Assembly: GCF_000744115.1 (NCBI RefSeq)
Contig: NZ_JQLG01000004.1
Location: 62,001 to 126,000, forward strand
Length of the DNA: 64,000 nucleotides
Reading direction: 5' to 3'
Origin: Carnobacterium alterfunditum DSM 5972
Lineage (GTDB): Bacteria; Bacillota; Bacilli; Lactobacillales; Carnobacteriaceae
Shown here: piece after piece, positions 1 through 8,816 of the stretch
Layout of the letters: every line of letters starts with the position of its first letter
Position numbering within the stretch: position 1 is the first letter of the stretch
The notes under the pieces: model-generated
The model's database searches: none
What the model saw: only the letters and a program-made list of their open reading frames with translations
What the model was told of the DNA's origin: nothing
Position numbers and translations under genes: made by a program

Positions 1-205
1 GCACAAGATGGTCCCTAACTATCGAGCGAGAGCACTGTAGGCTACGCCTAAGTGTATCATGCCTGTATGTAGCTGAAGCAACTACAGTCATGACAAAGTG
101 GACGTCGGGTCTGCTTTTTGAAACACGTTCTAGAACAGACCTTCAGGCGTTACCATGGCTCTCCACAAGCAAACCCGTTATTCCAGAAGAAATTCTTTTG
201 AAAAA
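1..205 (-). repeat. Interspersed palindromic repeat, copy A (class II core), cut by the window start
   Basis: The right part ends in the conserved outer arm (CACAAGCAAACCCGTTATTC, then CAGAAGAAATT) seen in more than a dozen copies in this window. The core is the class II type also found in copies E (21161-21400) and K (54000-54110). Two small hairpins are visible: TAGGC (38-42) with GCCTA (46-50), and TGTAG (68-72) with CTACA (82-86). The element lies just 3' of the HAD gene that ends at 235. The left end is outside the window. Confidence 0.8.
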
Positions 206-234
206 TCACTAACCAATTAACAATTACTTATTAA

Positions 235-1047
235 TTACCCTTTTAATGCCCATTCATAAATAGCATGTGCAACTCCATCTTCTTGATTTGATCTGGTTAC
301 ATGTGTCGCTGCTTGCATGATCGAATCTACCGCATTTCCCATGGCTATACTTGTACCTGCTACTTTCATCATATCTAAATCGTTTTCTCCATCACCTATA
401 GCCATCACTTCATCCATCGAAAAACCCAATTTTTCAGCTAATCCCGTTAATGCTTCGCCTTTATTGGCTTTTTGAGGCAATAACTCTAAAACGTAAGATA
501 AGCTTCTGATTGGATAAAAATTTTCAGAAATAAAGGGCGGCAATGAAGCAACTAAACGATCGAGTTCTGTTGCTTCAGCCACATACATAGCCTTAAAAAC
601 TTTCATTTCTTTAGGAATCTCTTTGATCGGTAGGTGCTTAGCTTCCATTCCCAACAAATTAACATCATAGTGCATCATTTCAGTTGGTTCTCCCGTAAAA
701 TAGTAATTATTTTCATCAAAATAAGTGAAATTCATTTCAAATGATCCAATCAATTTTTCAGCCTCTACCAAGTGCTTATGGTCTAATTCATGTGAATACA
801 CAATTTCCCATGTCGTTGTTTTTTGAACGACCGTACCATTTAATGAAATAACATAGTCCTCTTCATCTTGAGGCATCTCTAATTCTTTAAGGTACTCATA
901 AACAGCTTGCACCGGTCTTCCCGTACATAAAACAATTTTAATACCAGCATTACTGGCTTCTTTGATAGCTTTTTTCACCTTATCCGTCACTAGGTGATGT
1001 TCATTTAATAGTGTTCCATCCATATCGATTGCAATTAACTTGATCAA
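235..1047 (-). CDS. Cof-type HAD-superfamily phosphatase
   Basis: This is a 270-residue cytoplasmic sugar-phosphate/phosphosugar phosphatase of the Cof/YidA type. The N-terminal motif I DMDGTLL (Asp nucleophile, residues 8-14) is present, as are motif II CTGRP near residue 41 and the C-terminal metal-binding GDGENDLDMM near residue 218. Length is normal for the family. The start is a TTG codon preceded by GGAGGAG at good spacing, giving MIKLIAIDMDG. It is the last of the minus-strand genes that follow the MurNAc operon. The substrate cannot be told from sequence. Confidence 0.9.
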   Translation of the reverse strand: MIKLIAIDMDGTLLNEHHLVTDKVKKAIKEASNAGIKIVLCTGRPVQAVYEYLKELEMPQDEEDYVISLNGTVVQKTTTWEIVYSHELDHKHLVEAEKLIGSFEMNFTYFDENNYYFTGEPTEMMHYDVNLLGMEAKHLPIKEIPKEMKVFKAMYVAEATELDRLVASLPPFISENFYPIRSLSYVLELLPQKANKGEALTGLAEKLGFSMDEVMAIGDGENDLDMMKVAGTSIAMGNAVDSIMQAATHVTRSNQEDGVAHAIYEWALKG

Positions 1048-1098
1048 TTTTGTTCTCCTCCAATTACCAATTCGTTATTAATAGTTAACTCTTCTTTA

Positions 1099-1356
1099 TT
1101 AATATTCTACGTACTCATAGTCTACACTATTCAACGTTTGTTTGACCCATTGATTATGGATCACTTCTTTTTTAGGACCAGATAAATTTTCAATCGATTT
1201 TTCAATAGCTAAACAAGCTTGATAAAATTGTTGAGCATCCTCTTCTAGTTTAAATTGGAATTCTTGAGCCAACTCTTTCGAGTTTGCATAGTGCAGAACG
1301 ACTTCTTTTTCATTTATATAAACACTGAAATAAGTTGAAATTATTCGCTTTTTCAC
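1099..1356 (-). CDS. Small hypothetical protein (85 aa)
   Basis: I do not recognise this family. The protein is acidic, with no signal peptide or membrane segment. It is rich in Glu, Gln and aromatic residues, with a central predicted helix (around KLEEDAQQFYQACLAIEKSI) and a tyrosine-rich C-terminus. Translation probably starts at a GTG preceded by AGGAG. It lies 51 bp upstream of the HAD phosphatase on the same strand and may be co-transcribed with it. No function is proposed. Confidence 0.6.
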   Translation of the reverse strand: MKKRIISTYFSVYINEKEVVLHYANSKELAQEFQFKLEEDAQQFYQACLAIEKSIENLSGPKKEVIHNQWVKQTLNSVDYEYVEY

Positions 1357-1521
1357 TCCAAGTCAACTCCTAGACTGCCTTAATTACCAGACGAATGATT
1401 TACCTTTATCATAACACTAATTCAGAAAAATCTGTAGGGTTGTTCCGCATCTTCACTCAAACGAAGTAAAAAATAGAATAAAAATCAGACTATGAACAGC
1501 CGATTCCCCTTCTATTATACC

Positions 1522-2388
1522 TCACATTTTTGTGTCGAAATTTTGATTGTAGCGTTGAATAGCTGCCTTTGATTTTTCTAAATTAGTTACACTTAACTCA
1601 TAATATTTAGAAGCATAATCATAAAATAAAATATCGACAGCATACATTTGGGTCAACAATGAAATTGTCGCACCACTTCTCAATGGAGCTTCATGAGCAA
1701 AAGCTGTTTTCAAAGCAATATCCGCTTCAAGACTTAACGTGTTTTCTGTATTGCTTGTAAGCGACACTGTTTTTAAGCCCAACTCTTTTGCGATGGTCAT
1801 TAAGGCTAAAACTTCTTTCTTTTCGCCACTATTTGAAACACCAAAGAATACCGCACCCTCTGAAGCAACGGCCATTGAAGTAACTAAAAAATGTTGATCA
1901 AGGGAACAAATAATTATTTTCCCCATCCGGCTAAATTTTTGCTGGATATCTGAAGCAACAATGTGCGATGCACCTAGACCGTATAAATAGATCACTGAAC
2001 TTTCGTATAACAGTTTCGTTGTGCGCTCGATTTGTATTGTACTCAACACATTATTGGTTTCATTAAACAAGTGATTGGTGTTGATCAGCAATTTCTTCTT
2101 CACTTGTTCTAAGCTTTCGTCTGATTGAATATCTGTGTACAAATTATCTTTGATGCCTTGCGAATCAGCCGATAATTGCAACTTTAATTCGGTGAAGCCT
2201 TTTACACCGATCGACCGACAAAAGCGAATCACAGCTGCCGAACTGGATCCCGCTTCAGCTGCCAAGTCAGTAGCGCTCATTTTAATAACCGACACTGGGT
2301 CTTTAAGGATCGTTTCAGCAATCTTTTTTTCCGATTGCGGCAAAGCAATTATTTTCTCTCTGATAGTTAATAAGACATTATTTTGCAT
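1522..2388 (-). CDS. murR: RpiR/MurR-family transcriptional regulator of the MurNAc operon
   Basis: The protein has an N-terminal RpiR helix-turn-helix (roughly residues 1-75, ATDLAAEAGSSSAAVIRFCR) followed by a SIS sugar-phosphate isomerase domain (about 105-240, with YLYGLGASHIVASD and FGVSNSGEKKEV). I chose the ATG at 2388 because GGAGG sits nine bases upstream; the three-codon extension would need a TTG start. It follows murP on the same strand but is separated by a terminator-like hairpin (2449-2472). By analogy with MurR of E. coli and staphylococci it probably senses MurNAc-6-phosphate and controls mupG-murQ-murP. The specific ligand is inferred from context. Confidence 0.85.
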   Translation of the reverse strand: MQNNVLLTIREKIIALPQSEKKIAETILKDPVSVIKMSATDLAAEAGSSSAAVIRFCRSIGVKGFTELKLQLSADSQGIKDNLYTDIQSDESLEQVKKKLLINTNHLFNETNNVLSTIQIERTTKLLYESSVIYLYGLGASHIVASDIQQKFSRMGKIIICSLDQHFLVTSMAVASEGAVFFGVSNSGEKKEVLALMTIAKELGLKTVSLTSNTENTLSLEADIALKTAFAHEAPLRSGATISLLTQMYAVDILFYDYASKYYELSVTNLEKSKAAIQRYNQNFDTKM

Positions 2389-2440
2389 AACCTGCAACCT
2401 CCGTATTTTTTAAAGAACAAACTTTCATTTGATTTCAAGT

Positions 2441-2472
2441 AAAAAAAACATGCGAATCTTTAGACTCACATG
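2441..2472 (-). terminator. Terminator-like hairpin after murP
   Basis: On the minus strand CATGTGAGTCT pairs with AGATTCGCATG (11 bp with two G-U pairs), followed by a run of eight T. It lies between the murP stop and the regulator gene, so readthrough would be needed for co-transcription. Confidence 0.7.
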
Positions 2473-2522
2473 CCCTTTCAAATGCTATCGCCATATTACT
2501 AGTTTACATTTTATACATCTAA

Positions 2523-4007
2523 TTAGCCAACAATACTTTCTGTTACCAACTCTTCTTCTTCATCATAGGTTACTAATTCGGTTGGTTCCATTGCTGCTTT
2601 TGGAACACCAAATAGGTAAGTTGCTGCGAATCCTCCAGCATAAGCTGCTAATAATCCGACAACGTAACCCCACCATTGACCATTTGCAATCAACGGGATC
2701 AAAGCTACTCCACTTGGCCCGATTGCAGTTGCACCAATGCCGCCAAATAATCCAATGACAGCTCCACCGATACAGGCCGTAATGAACGGACGGCCTAAAG
2801 GCAATGTGACAGCATAGATCAGTGGTTCACCAATGCCTAAAATACCAACTGGTAATGACCCTTTGATCATATTTGTTAATTGTTTGTTTTTACGACATTT
2901 TACCCAAAGAGCGATCGAAGCTCCCACTTGTCCAGCACCAGCCATTGCTAAGATCGGCAATAACAGAGTCATGCCTTGAGAAGCAATCATTTCGATATGG
3001 ATCGGTGTTAAAATTTGGTGTAAACCGAACATAACCATCGGTAAGAATAATGTGCCTAAAACAAATCCGGCAAATGCTCCACCTACATTTAATACCCAAG
3101 TAATTGCTCCAACTAAACTAGTTGAAACAGCACCTGCAACTGGCATGATCAAGAATATTGTGACTAATCCAATCACTAATAGAGAGACGGTCGGTGTTAC
3201 AATAATATCGATTGAATCTGGAACAACTTTGCGTAAACTTTTTTCTACTAGTGATAAGAGGTATACAGCAAAGATAACGCCGATGATCCCACCTTGTCCT
3301 CCAGCCATCGGTGCACCCGTAAAGATGTTCGTCAATGGTGCTTCAATGTTCATTCCTGGAAGGTAAATGATTCCAGCAACGACCCCACCGAGACCTTCTG
3401 TGGCACCAAATACTTTAGCTGCATTGATCCCTACATATACATTCAAGTATAAGAATAATCCGTTTTTAATGATGTTCAATACAACGACACTATTCTCCCA
3501 GTTTGCTCCACTGATGGTTTCAGCAACTAACATATTACCAAAAATAGAAGCGATCCCGCCAATGATTCCAGCTCCTACAAATGCAGGAATCAAAGGAACA
3601 AAAATATTTGCAATATCTTTTAAGACGCGCTTAAATGGTGTATTGTTTTTCTTTTTCAATTCAGCTTTATTTGCCGCAGCTTTTTTTTCGGCTTCAGAAC
3701 GGCCAGATACAGTTGCCGCTGATTTACCAGCTGGGATTTTATCGCCTAAACGAACGCCCGCCATAGCGACCATTTGATTCGCAACTTTATTTACAGTCCC
3801 TGGTCCAACGACCACTTGCAAGGTATCATCTTCTACGATACCCATCACACCGTCAATTTTTTTCAGTCCATCAAGATCCACTTTAGCATTATCTTTGATA
3901 TCCATCCGAACGCGTGTCATGCAGTGAATAACTGAATCGACGTTTCCCATACCCCCAACTTGCTCATAAATCTGTCTAGCTATACGCTGTTCTTTAGTTT
4001 CGGTCAT
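2523..4007 (-). CDS. murP: PTS EIIBC transporter for MurNAc / MurNAc-GlcNAc
   Basis: This membrane transporter of the glucose/sucrose PTS family (494 aa) imports and phosphorylates its sugar. The N-terminal IIB domain carries the phosphocysteine motif HCMTRVRMD near residue 30. A Lys/Ala linker (about 105-125) leads into a ten-segment IIC domain with [13 protein letters not shown] near residue 395, a conserved family motif. No IIA domain is fused, so an EIIA-Glc-type protein must act in trans, as for E. coli MurP. The start has a perfect AGGAGGAGAAAA site. Position between murQ and the RpiR regulator supports MurNAc (or the MurNAc-GlcNAc disaccharide, as in S. aureus) as substrate. Confidence 0.9.
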   Translation of the reverse strand: MTETKEQRIARQIYEQVGGMGNVDSVIHCMTRVRMDIKDNAKVDLDGLKKIDGVMGIVEDDTLQVVVGPGTVNKVANQMVAMAGVRLGDKIPAGKSAATVSGRSEAEKKAAANKAELKKKNNTPFKRVLKDIANIFVPLIPAFVGAGIIGGIASIFGNMLVAETISGANWENSVVVLNIIKNGLFLYLNVYVGINAAKVFGATEGLGGVVAGIIYLPGMNIEAPLTNIFTGAPMAGGQGGIIGVIFAVYLLSLVEKSLRKVVPDSIDIIVTPTVSLLVIGLVTIFLIMPVAGAVSTSLVGAITWVLNVGGAFAGFVLGTLFLPMVMFGLHQILTPIHIEMIASQGMTLLLPILAMAGAGQVGASIALWVKCRKNKQLTNMIKGSLPVGILGIGEPLIYAVTLPLGRPFITACIGGAVIGLFGGIGATAIGPSGVALIPLIANGQWWGYVVGLLAAYAGGFAATYLFGVPKAAMEPTELVTYDEEEELVTESIVG

Positions 4008-4023
4008 TTTTTCTCCTCCTAGT

Positions 4024-4914
4024 TTAGGCTAAGGTTTCGCGAATGAACCCTTTAGCTGTTGTTAATTTTTGTGCTGCTGTTGTTTTATCTGAGTCCGTTA
4101 GAATCATAACGATGGCTAATTTCACTTGCTGATCTGCTAATTCAAATGCTTCGCCAGCTTTTTCATACGTACATTCTGTCGCTTGCATAATGATGCGTTT
4201 TGAGCGTTCTTCTAATTTTTTGTTAGACGGTTTTACATCTACCATTAGGTTTTGGTAAACTTTGCCAGAACCGATCATTGCCCCTGTTGACAACATATTT
4301 AAAATCAGTTTTTGAGCTGTACCTGCTTTTAATCTTGTAGAACCCGTTAAGATTTCAGGACCGGCATCTACTTCGATCGGCATTTGGGAAAATCGGCTGA
4401 TTTCAGCATTCTTATTACATGAAATCGTGGCTGTTTTTGTTCCGATACTAGCCGCATATTCTAATCCACCGATAACATATGGTGTACGTCCGCTTGCCGC
4501 AATCCCTACGACAACGTCTGTATCATTTAACTGGATAGCTTTCAGATCTTCTGCACCAAGTGTTTTTGAATCTTCTGCTCCTTCAACAGCAATCGTCATT
4601 GCTTTCATCCCGCCAGCAATCAATCCTTGGACCATGCTCGGATCTACGCTAAAGGTAGGCACACATTCAGCTGCGTCTAAAACGCCTAATCTTCCGCTTG
4701 TTCCAGCCCCCATGTAGATCAAACGGCCGCCTTGACTGAATGATTCAGTTATAGCTTCGACTACCTTTATGATCATTGGCAATGCTTCTTCAACGGCTAC
4801 AGCCACTTTTTGGTCTTCTTGGTTCATTAACGTCATGACTTCACTTGTTGAGAGTTCATCTAAATTCATTGTTTGCGTGTTTCTTGTTTCGGTCGTTAAT
4901 TTAGCTAAATTCAT
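4024..4914 (-). CDS. murQ: N-acetylmuramic acid 6-phosphate etherase
   Basis: MurQ cleaves the lactyl ether of MurNAc-6-phosphate, giving GlcNAc-6-phosphate and D-lactate in the cytoplasm. The 296-residue protein shows the SIS-domain signatures [18 protein letters not shown] near residue 70 and [13 protein letters not shown] near residue 130, and the family's typical length. An upstream extension of 14 codons is open. I chose the ATG at 4914 because it lies five bases after the mupG stop, with GAGG in the mupG tail, and matches family N-termini ([12 protein letters not shown]). It is translationally linked to mupG and followed 16 bp later by murP. Confidence 0.93.
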   Translation of the reverse strand: MNLAKLTTETRNTQTMNLDELSTSEVMTLMNQEDQKVAVAVEEALPMIIKVVEAITESFSQGGRLIYMGAGTSGRLGVLDAAECVPTFSVDPSMVQGLIAGGMKAMTIAVEGAEDSKTLGAEDLKAIQLNDTDVVVGIAASGRTPYVIGGLEYAASIGTKTATISCNKNAEISRFSQMPIEVDAGPEILTGSTRLKAGTAQKLILNMLSTGAMIGSGKVYQNLMVDVKPSNKKLEERSKRIIMQATECTYEKAGEAFELADQQVKLAIVMILTDSDKTTAAQKLTTAKGFIRETLA

Positions 4915-4918
4915 TTCA

Positions 4919-5995
4919 TTAACCTCTTTCATTGTCTTGTATCGATTGAAGTTCAAATAATTGACCTTCTTTACACCAGTCGATTAATTGGATATCTTCT
5001 GGGATAACATGTGCCACTATATTTACCTTTTCATCGTTAAATAATGGTCGCTTGACCACCTGGATTTCTCCCATATATCGTCCATATAATTTATTATCTA
5101 ATGTGATACTTCCTTTTACTCGATCATCCATGTGTTGTGGTTCAATTGTCGGAATAGTTCTAAAGCGCGCATCAGCACTTCGAATCACATCTCTTGCTGC
5201 ATCCCAACGATTTTGATGCTTTCCAACAATGACGGATAAATAGTTTGTTTCTGGGACTTCTTTAATTGAGAATAATAACGTTTTCTTTTTAATATAATAA
5301 AAAAATTGCTGTTTTGTTCTTTCATCGATTGTTGGATCGCCAATATAAACATCATTGACTGCACATTCTTCTAACAACTCGATCGTACTAGCTAAAGGAT
5401 GCATTCCGCGATGATTTTCTAACGTTGGCAACTGGCAAAACAACGGCCCTCTCAACTTTTCATTTCCTGGAACAAATGCCATCACATTGAATCCTAGTGC
5501 TTTTAACCATTGATTTTTACGGATAAACAGCCTTTTTTCTAAGCCCGTTTCTGGACGCGGATAATAATTATGCCACGCTTCCATTTGATCAAAATCTGCG
5601 TTGTATTTCTTCAACTCTTCAACATCTTCTTTAGTGATCGTACTAGCATTAAAAGCAACTGTCATTGATCGGCTTACTTGGGCACTGATCTGGTTCGTGA
5701 TGCCGTAATCCATTCTTAAACCTGTGATCCCAATCGCCAACATTTCATCAGGTCGGTCAAATGAAAAACCAATCTTCCTCAAGGCTTCCCCTGAAATATC
5801 GACCATCAATCGCATGCCTAATTCTTTAGCCCATTGCCCTAACGTCTTTAACCGTTTTACGTATTGAGAAACATCTTCTTCTGGAATATGCAATGAAGAA
5901 AATACACCTTCAAAACCGCTGTCTTTCATCGCTTGCAGATAGTCTTTTGTCTCAATGGTTAACTCATCTCCAAGAAAGACAGATACACCAAACAT
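4919..5995 (-). CDS. mupG: MupG-type 6-phospho-N-acetylmuramidase (DUF871)
   Basis: This DUF871 protein is a TIM-barrel-type intracellular hydrolase (358 aa from the chosen start). In S. aureus MupG splits MurNAc-6P-GlcNAc, imported by MurP, into MurNAc-6P and GlcNAc. The family N-terminus MFGVSVFLGDE is visible and is preceded by AAGGAG seven bases upstream, so the in-frame extension to 6034 is not used. It is the first gene of the operon mupG-murQ-murP-regulator, the same order as in staphylococci. The promoter is at 6034-6061. Function is assigned by family and operon match. Confidence 0.87.
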   Translation of the reverse strand: MFGVSVFLGDELTIETKDYLQAMKDSGFEGVFSSLHIPEEDVSQYVKRLKTLGQWAKELGMRLMVDISGEALRKIGFSFDRPDEMLAIGITGLRMDYGITNQISAQVSRSMTVAFNASTITKEDVEELKKYNADFDQMEAWHNYYPRPETGLEKRLFIRKNQWLKALGFNVMAFVPGNEKLRGPLFCQLPTLENHRGMHPLASTIELLEECAVNDVYIGDPTIDERTKQQFFYYIKKKTLLFSIKEVPETNYLSVIVGKHQNRWDAARDVIRSADARFRTIPTIEPQHMDDRVKGSITLDNKLYGRYMGEIQVVKRPLFNDEKVNIVAHVIPEDIQLIDWCKEGQLFELQSIQDNERG

Positions 5996-6008
5996 TGCAC
6001 CACTCCTT

Positions 6009-6022
6009 TGTAATCGTTTTAC
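6009..6022 (-). promoter_or_regulatory. cre-like site between mupG promoter and start
   Basis: TGTAATCGTTTTAC on the plus strand matches the CcpA cre consensus at all but one position. It lies between the -10 box and the mupG start, a position suited to roadblock repression. With one mismatch the call is tentative. Confidence 0.35.
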
Positions 6023-6033
6023 TAACTGAATCA

Positions 6034-6061
6034 ATCATAACATTTTAAAATAAAATTTCAA
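6034..6061 (-). promoter_or_regulatory. Promoter of the mupG-murQ-murP operon
   Basis: On the minus strand TTGAAA (-35), a 16-bp spacer and TATGAT (-10) are seen about 40 bp before the mupG start. The spacer and -35 contain an AT-rich imperfect palindrome that could bind the RpiR-type regulator; that is inference. Confidence 0.65.
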
Positions 6062-6278
6062 TAACTTTTCCTCATTTTAATAAAATTAGACCACCCAGTA
6101 CTAAAAAACCCTTTAACCCATATAATATCTAATCAATTAAATGTATACCTTTACATTTAAATTCCATTTCATAGGTTATTTTTTAAATTTATGCTTGAAT
6201 AATTGTTTTTATCCTTTCTTTTTTTAGCAACTCGTTTATGTTAAACTGAAATTATATTTCAATATAGGAGGACGTTTT

Positions 6279-6902
6279 ATGCAACGACTATTTTTTATCC
6301 GTCATGGAATGACCGAATACAATTTAGCGGCTCGGATCCAGGGTGGGAGTATTGATTCTCCCTTATTGCCGCAAAGTTTAGAAGATGCTAAAAAAACGGG
6401 CCAGCACCTTAAAGATTATGGATTTGAACATATTTTCGCTAGCCCTCAAGAACGGGCGGTCGAAACCGCTCGTCTGATCACTTCACAATTTGATCAAGCT
6501 TTCACTATGCATTACACAGATGATCTCAAGGAATTTGGCTATGGTTCACGGGAAGGAACCTTTACGACTGATTGGCGTGAAACATCACCTGACTCTTTTT
6601 ATAATTTGCGTAATCGGCCAGATCGGTATGATCCTAGTGATTTTAATGGTGAAACGTATCCAGCGTTGATTGCTCGAGGAAGCGAAGCAATCCATCGCGC
6701 TATTGAACAATTTCCTGATACTGATTTATTGTTTGTTGGGCACAGCATCATCTGGACAATGACACTTTTATCACTGATTGGAATGGATCTGAAAGATCTT
6801 CGTTCTCAAGAACCGCTAGCAAATACAAGTATTTCTGAACTAGGCTACGCTGATGGAAAATTCACCTTGACTGCTTGGAACCAGATTGGTCATTTGCAAT
6901 AA
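6279..6902 (+). CDS. Histidine phosphatase (phosphoglycerate mutase-like) family protein
   Basis: The protein has 207 aa. The catalytic RHG motif is at the N-terminus (FIRHGMTEYN, His near residue 8). ASPQERAVETA around residue 60 carries the second Arg, a Glu lies near residue 87, and VGHSIIW near residue 154 has the second catalytic His. These define the branch 1 histidine phosphatase fold, so it is probably a cytoplasmic phosphatase of unknown substrate rather than a glycolytic mutase. AGGAGG precedes the ATG. It is transcribed divergently from mupG and ends in the terminator at 6935-6977. Confidence 0.88.
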   Translation: MQRLFFIRHGMTEYNLAARIQGGSIDSPLLPQSLEDAKKTGQHLKDYGFEHIFASPQERAVETARLITSQFDQAFTMHYTDDLKEFGYGSREGTFTTDWRETSPDSFYNLRNRPDRYDPSDFNGETYPALIARGSEAIHRAIEQFPDTDLLFVGHSIIWTMTLLSLIGMDLKDLRSQEPLANTSISELGYADGKFTLTAWNQIGHLQ

Positions 6903-6934
6903 ATGATTGGTAGCGGACTAGCTGAGAATAAGCC

Positions 6935-6977
6935 AAAGGGTCTGTTATCAGGAAACTGATGAACGGACCCTTTTTTT
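6935..6977 (+). terminator. Rho-independent terminator after the histidine phosphatase gene
   Basis: AAAGGGTCTGTT pairs with AACGGACCCTTT (one G-T pair) and is followed by a T run. It lies about 35 bp beyond the stop codon. Confidence 0.85.
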
Positions 6978-6993
6978 CTATACATATTGATTG

Positions 6994-7245
6994 TTTGAAA
7001 AATGGTGTTGGTGTTTCAAAAGAAATTTCTTCTGGAATAACGGGTTTGCTTGTGGAGAGCCATGGAAGCGCCTGAGGCCTAAAAGAAGTCCTCAAGCTTT
7101 CAAGCCTCAAACAAAGCTTAATCGCTAAAGCGTTAATGCTTTATAATTCGCATTGAATTCTTTACATGGCTACAAGCAACTCCTATTCCGCCTGACATTT
7201 CAAGTGAGTGATCCAACTGATCTATTAATATCAAAAATTATAATC
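6994..7245 (+). repeat. Interspersed palindromic repeat, copy B (class I core)
   Basis: This is a full copy. The left arm TTCTTCTGGAATAACGGG starts at 7028. The right arm CTACAAGCAACTCCTATTCC (7171-7190) is its imperfect inverted repeat. The class I core has a GCCTGAGG/CCTCAAGC stem and an ACAAAGC/GCTTTAT stem. It is repeated almost identically 264 bp downstream as copy C. Open frames across it (such as 6862-7110 minus) come from the repeat and are not genes. Confidence 0.9.
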
Positions 7246-7261
7246 TCATATTGATTGATCA

Positions 7262-7505
7262 ATTAAGTGTGTTGGTATTCTAAAAGAAATTTCTTCTGGA
7301 ATAACGGGTTTGCTTGTGGAGAGCCACGGAAGCGCCTGAGGCCTAAAAGAAGTCCTCAAGCTTTCAAGCCTCAAACAAAGCTTAATCACTGAAGCGTTAA
7401 CGCTTTATAATTCGCATTTAATTCTTTACATGGCTACAAGCAACTCCTATTCCGCCTGACATTTCAAGTGAGTGATCCAACTGATCTATTGACAACAAAA
7501 AATAT
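7262..7505 (+). repeat. Interspersed palindromic repeat, copy C, tandem with copy B
   Basis: It has the same orientation and class as copy B, with about five differences over roughly 205 compared bases, so the pair looks like a recent tandem duplication of a unit of about 264 bp. It fills the space between two convergent genes, the histidine phosphatase and the VanZ-like gene. Confidence 0.9.
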
Positions 7506-7570
7506 AGACTCTACATATCTGAATCATAAAAATTTTGGTTTAATACACCAATATTTTTATCAGACAACGT

Positions 7571-7610
7571 AAAAAAAGAAGTTATGCGATTTTCGCACAG
7601 CTTCTTTTTT
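7571..7610 (-). terminator. Terminator of the VanZ-like gene
   Basis: A hairpin AGAAGCTGTGCGA / TCGCATAACTTCT with runs of A and T on both sides lies 17 bp beyond the stop at 7627. It can work in both directions. Confidence 0.8.
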
Positions 7611-7626
7611 GCGGTCGATTCATCTT

Positions 7627-8247
7627 TCAATTTGTTTCTAGCAGTTTATTTTTTTCTCTTAGCGAAAAAAATTTGACTGCTAAGATGTGTAAGGCTATAC
7701 CTAACCCTGCGCCCCAACTGTCAATAACCACATCGCTCAATTGGCCGCCTCTTCCCGGAACCAATAGTTGATGGGCCTCATCTGAAAAAGCATAGCCGAC
7801 ACAAATCAGCAACCCGATTCCTATCGCTTTGACTCCCTTGATACCACTACTATTCAAGGCGTATTTTACTAAAATACCTAAAATGAGATAAATAAAAAAA
7901 TGAGCATTTTTTCGGATAAAATGATGTAAGTCTGGCGGAACTAACGCTTGCCTTACTCCAATTGATAAAAGATAAAGCAGATAAGCTGTGATAAAAATAA
8001 ATGTGAATTCTTTTATCCCAATAGTTACGCCACGTTTTTTTAATTTTATAATTACAAATCCTGCTAAACCGATCATGATGATCACTTGACTGATTTTAAT
8101 CGCTTGGATACTGATTCCTAAAACGGTATAACTCAAATTCCAGGATTGTTGTTGAACTTGCTGTGAAAAATAAAAAATCAAAGCCATCCATAATAGCACG
8201 AGTAACCAAGACCATCCTCTTGCTAATTTTTTATTTTTACCATTCAT
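7627..8247 (-). CDS. VanZ-like family membrane protein
   Basis: A polytopic membrane protein of about 206 aa with the VanZ-like fold. Hydrophobic segments are near residues 10-30, 45-65, 80-105, 120-140, 150-165 and 175-195. The region RKNAHFFIYLILGILVKYAL followed by SDEAHQLLVPGRGGQLSDVVIDS is the hallmark of VanZ-like proteins (conserved His, Asp-Glu-x-His-Q and R-G). Named after teicoplanin resistance VanZ; most chromosomal members have no proven role. The in-frame Met at 8256 is also possible. I prefer 8247, about eight bases after AGGGG. Confidence 0.85.
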   Translation of the reverse strand: MNGKNKKLARGWSWLLVLLWMALIFYFSQQVQQQSWNLSYTVLGISIQAIKISQVIIMIGLAGFVIIKLKKRGVTIGIKEFTFIFITAYLLYLLSIGVRQALVPPDLHHFIRKNAHFFIYLILGILVKYALNSSGIKGVKAIGIGLLICVGYAFSDEAHQLLVPGRGGQLSDVVIDSWGAGLGIALHILAVKFFSLREKNKLLETN

Positions 8248-8392
8248 TTCACACATCCCCTATATCCGGCATCTAGTTCAATCTTTTCATTTGTGTTCAA
8301 TATGATTTTTCTAGTATACCGATAAGACCTGGGCAATTCAAATAAAACTCATTTATGGGTGATAAGAATATGAACCAACTAAAAAAGAAGGG

Positions 8393-8456
8393 TTTATAAT
8401 TTTTAGAGTTGATAAATTAATTTCATTTTGAGCATCCCCACCATTTGTTGTAGAAC
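8393..8456 (-). repeat. Collapsed remnant of the interspersed repeat (fused termini only)
   Basis: This short segment joins the two outer ends of the element without its interior. It starts with TATAATTTTTAGAGTTGATA, like the right end of copy D at 8490. It ends with a 26-bp stretch (8431-8456) identical to the left end of copy D at 8725-8750. It therefore looks like a deletion derivative of a former tandem neighbour of copy D. Confidence 0.65.
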
Positions 8457-8489
8457 AAAAAAAGTTGAGAATAGCATATAAAAATGGCT

Positions 8490-8750
8490 GTATAATTTTT
8501 AGTGTTGATAGACTTAATCTAATGGCATTACTTACCCAAAATTTATGAAGGAATAGGGTTGCTTGTAGCCATGGAGAGGATTCAATGAGAATTACACAAC
8601 GTTGCCGCTTCAGCGATTACGTTGTGTTTGAAGCTTGAAAGCCGGAAGACTTTCTCTTTAGGCTTCAGGCGTTCCCTTGGCTCTCCATAAGCAAACCCGT
8701 CCATTCCAGAAGAAATTTTTTTGAAGCATCCCCACCATTTGTTGTAGAAC
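8490..8750 (-). repeat. Interspersed palindromic repeat, copy D (class I core), full length
   Basis: A complete copy of about 260 bp in the opposite orientation to copy B. The core stem is perfect: ACACAACG (8594-8601) with CGTTGTGT (8620-8627). It differs in sequence from the equivalent stem of copy J but keeps full pairing. It lies between the 5' end of the VanZ-like gene and the 3' end of the esterase gene. Confidence 0.9.
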
Positions 8751-8757
8751 CATAAAA

Positions 8758-8806
8758 ATAGACTCTATAAAGATCTCTTTTTTAGAGTTCACTTTATAGA
8801 GTCTAT
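8758..8806 (-). terminator. Terminator of the beta-glucan operon
   Basis: A perfect 15-bp stem (ATAGACTCTATAAAG with CTTTATAGAGTCTAT) is followed on the minus strand by TTTTTATGG. It lies just after the esterase stop at 8817. Confidence 0.88.
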
Positions 8807-8816
8807 GTTATTCAAC

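Noticed and set aside
6034-6278. Riboswitch or leader RNA before mupG
   Set aside because: The region is AT-rich and shows a normal promoter; no stable conserved fold was recognised.
6862-7110. 82-residue minus-strand frame across repeat copy B
   Set aside because: It reads through the interspersed repeat arms; the same peptide-like strings recur in other copies. No ribosome site was found.
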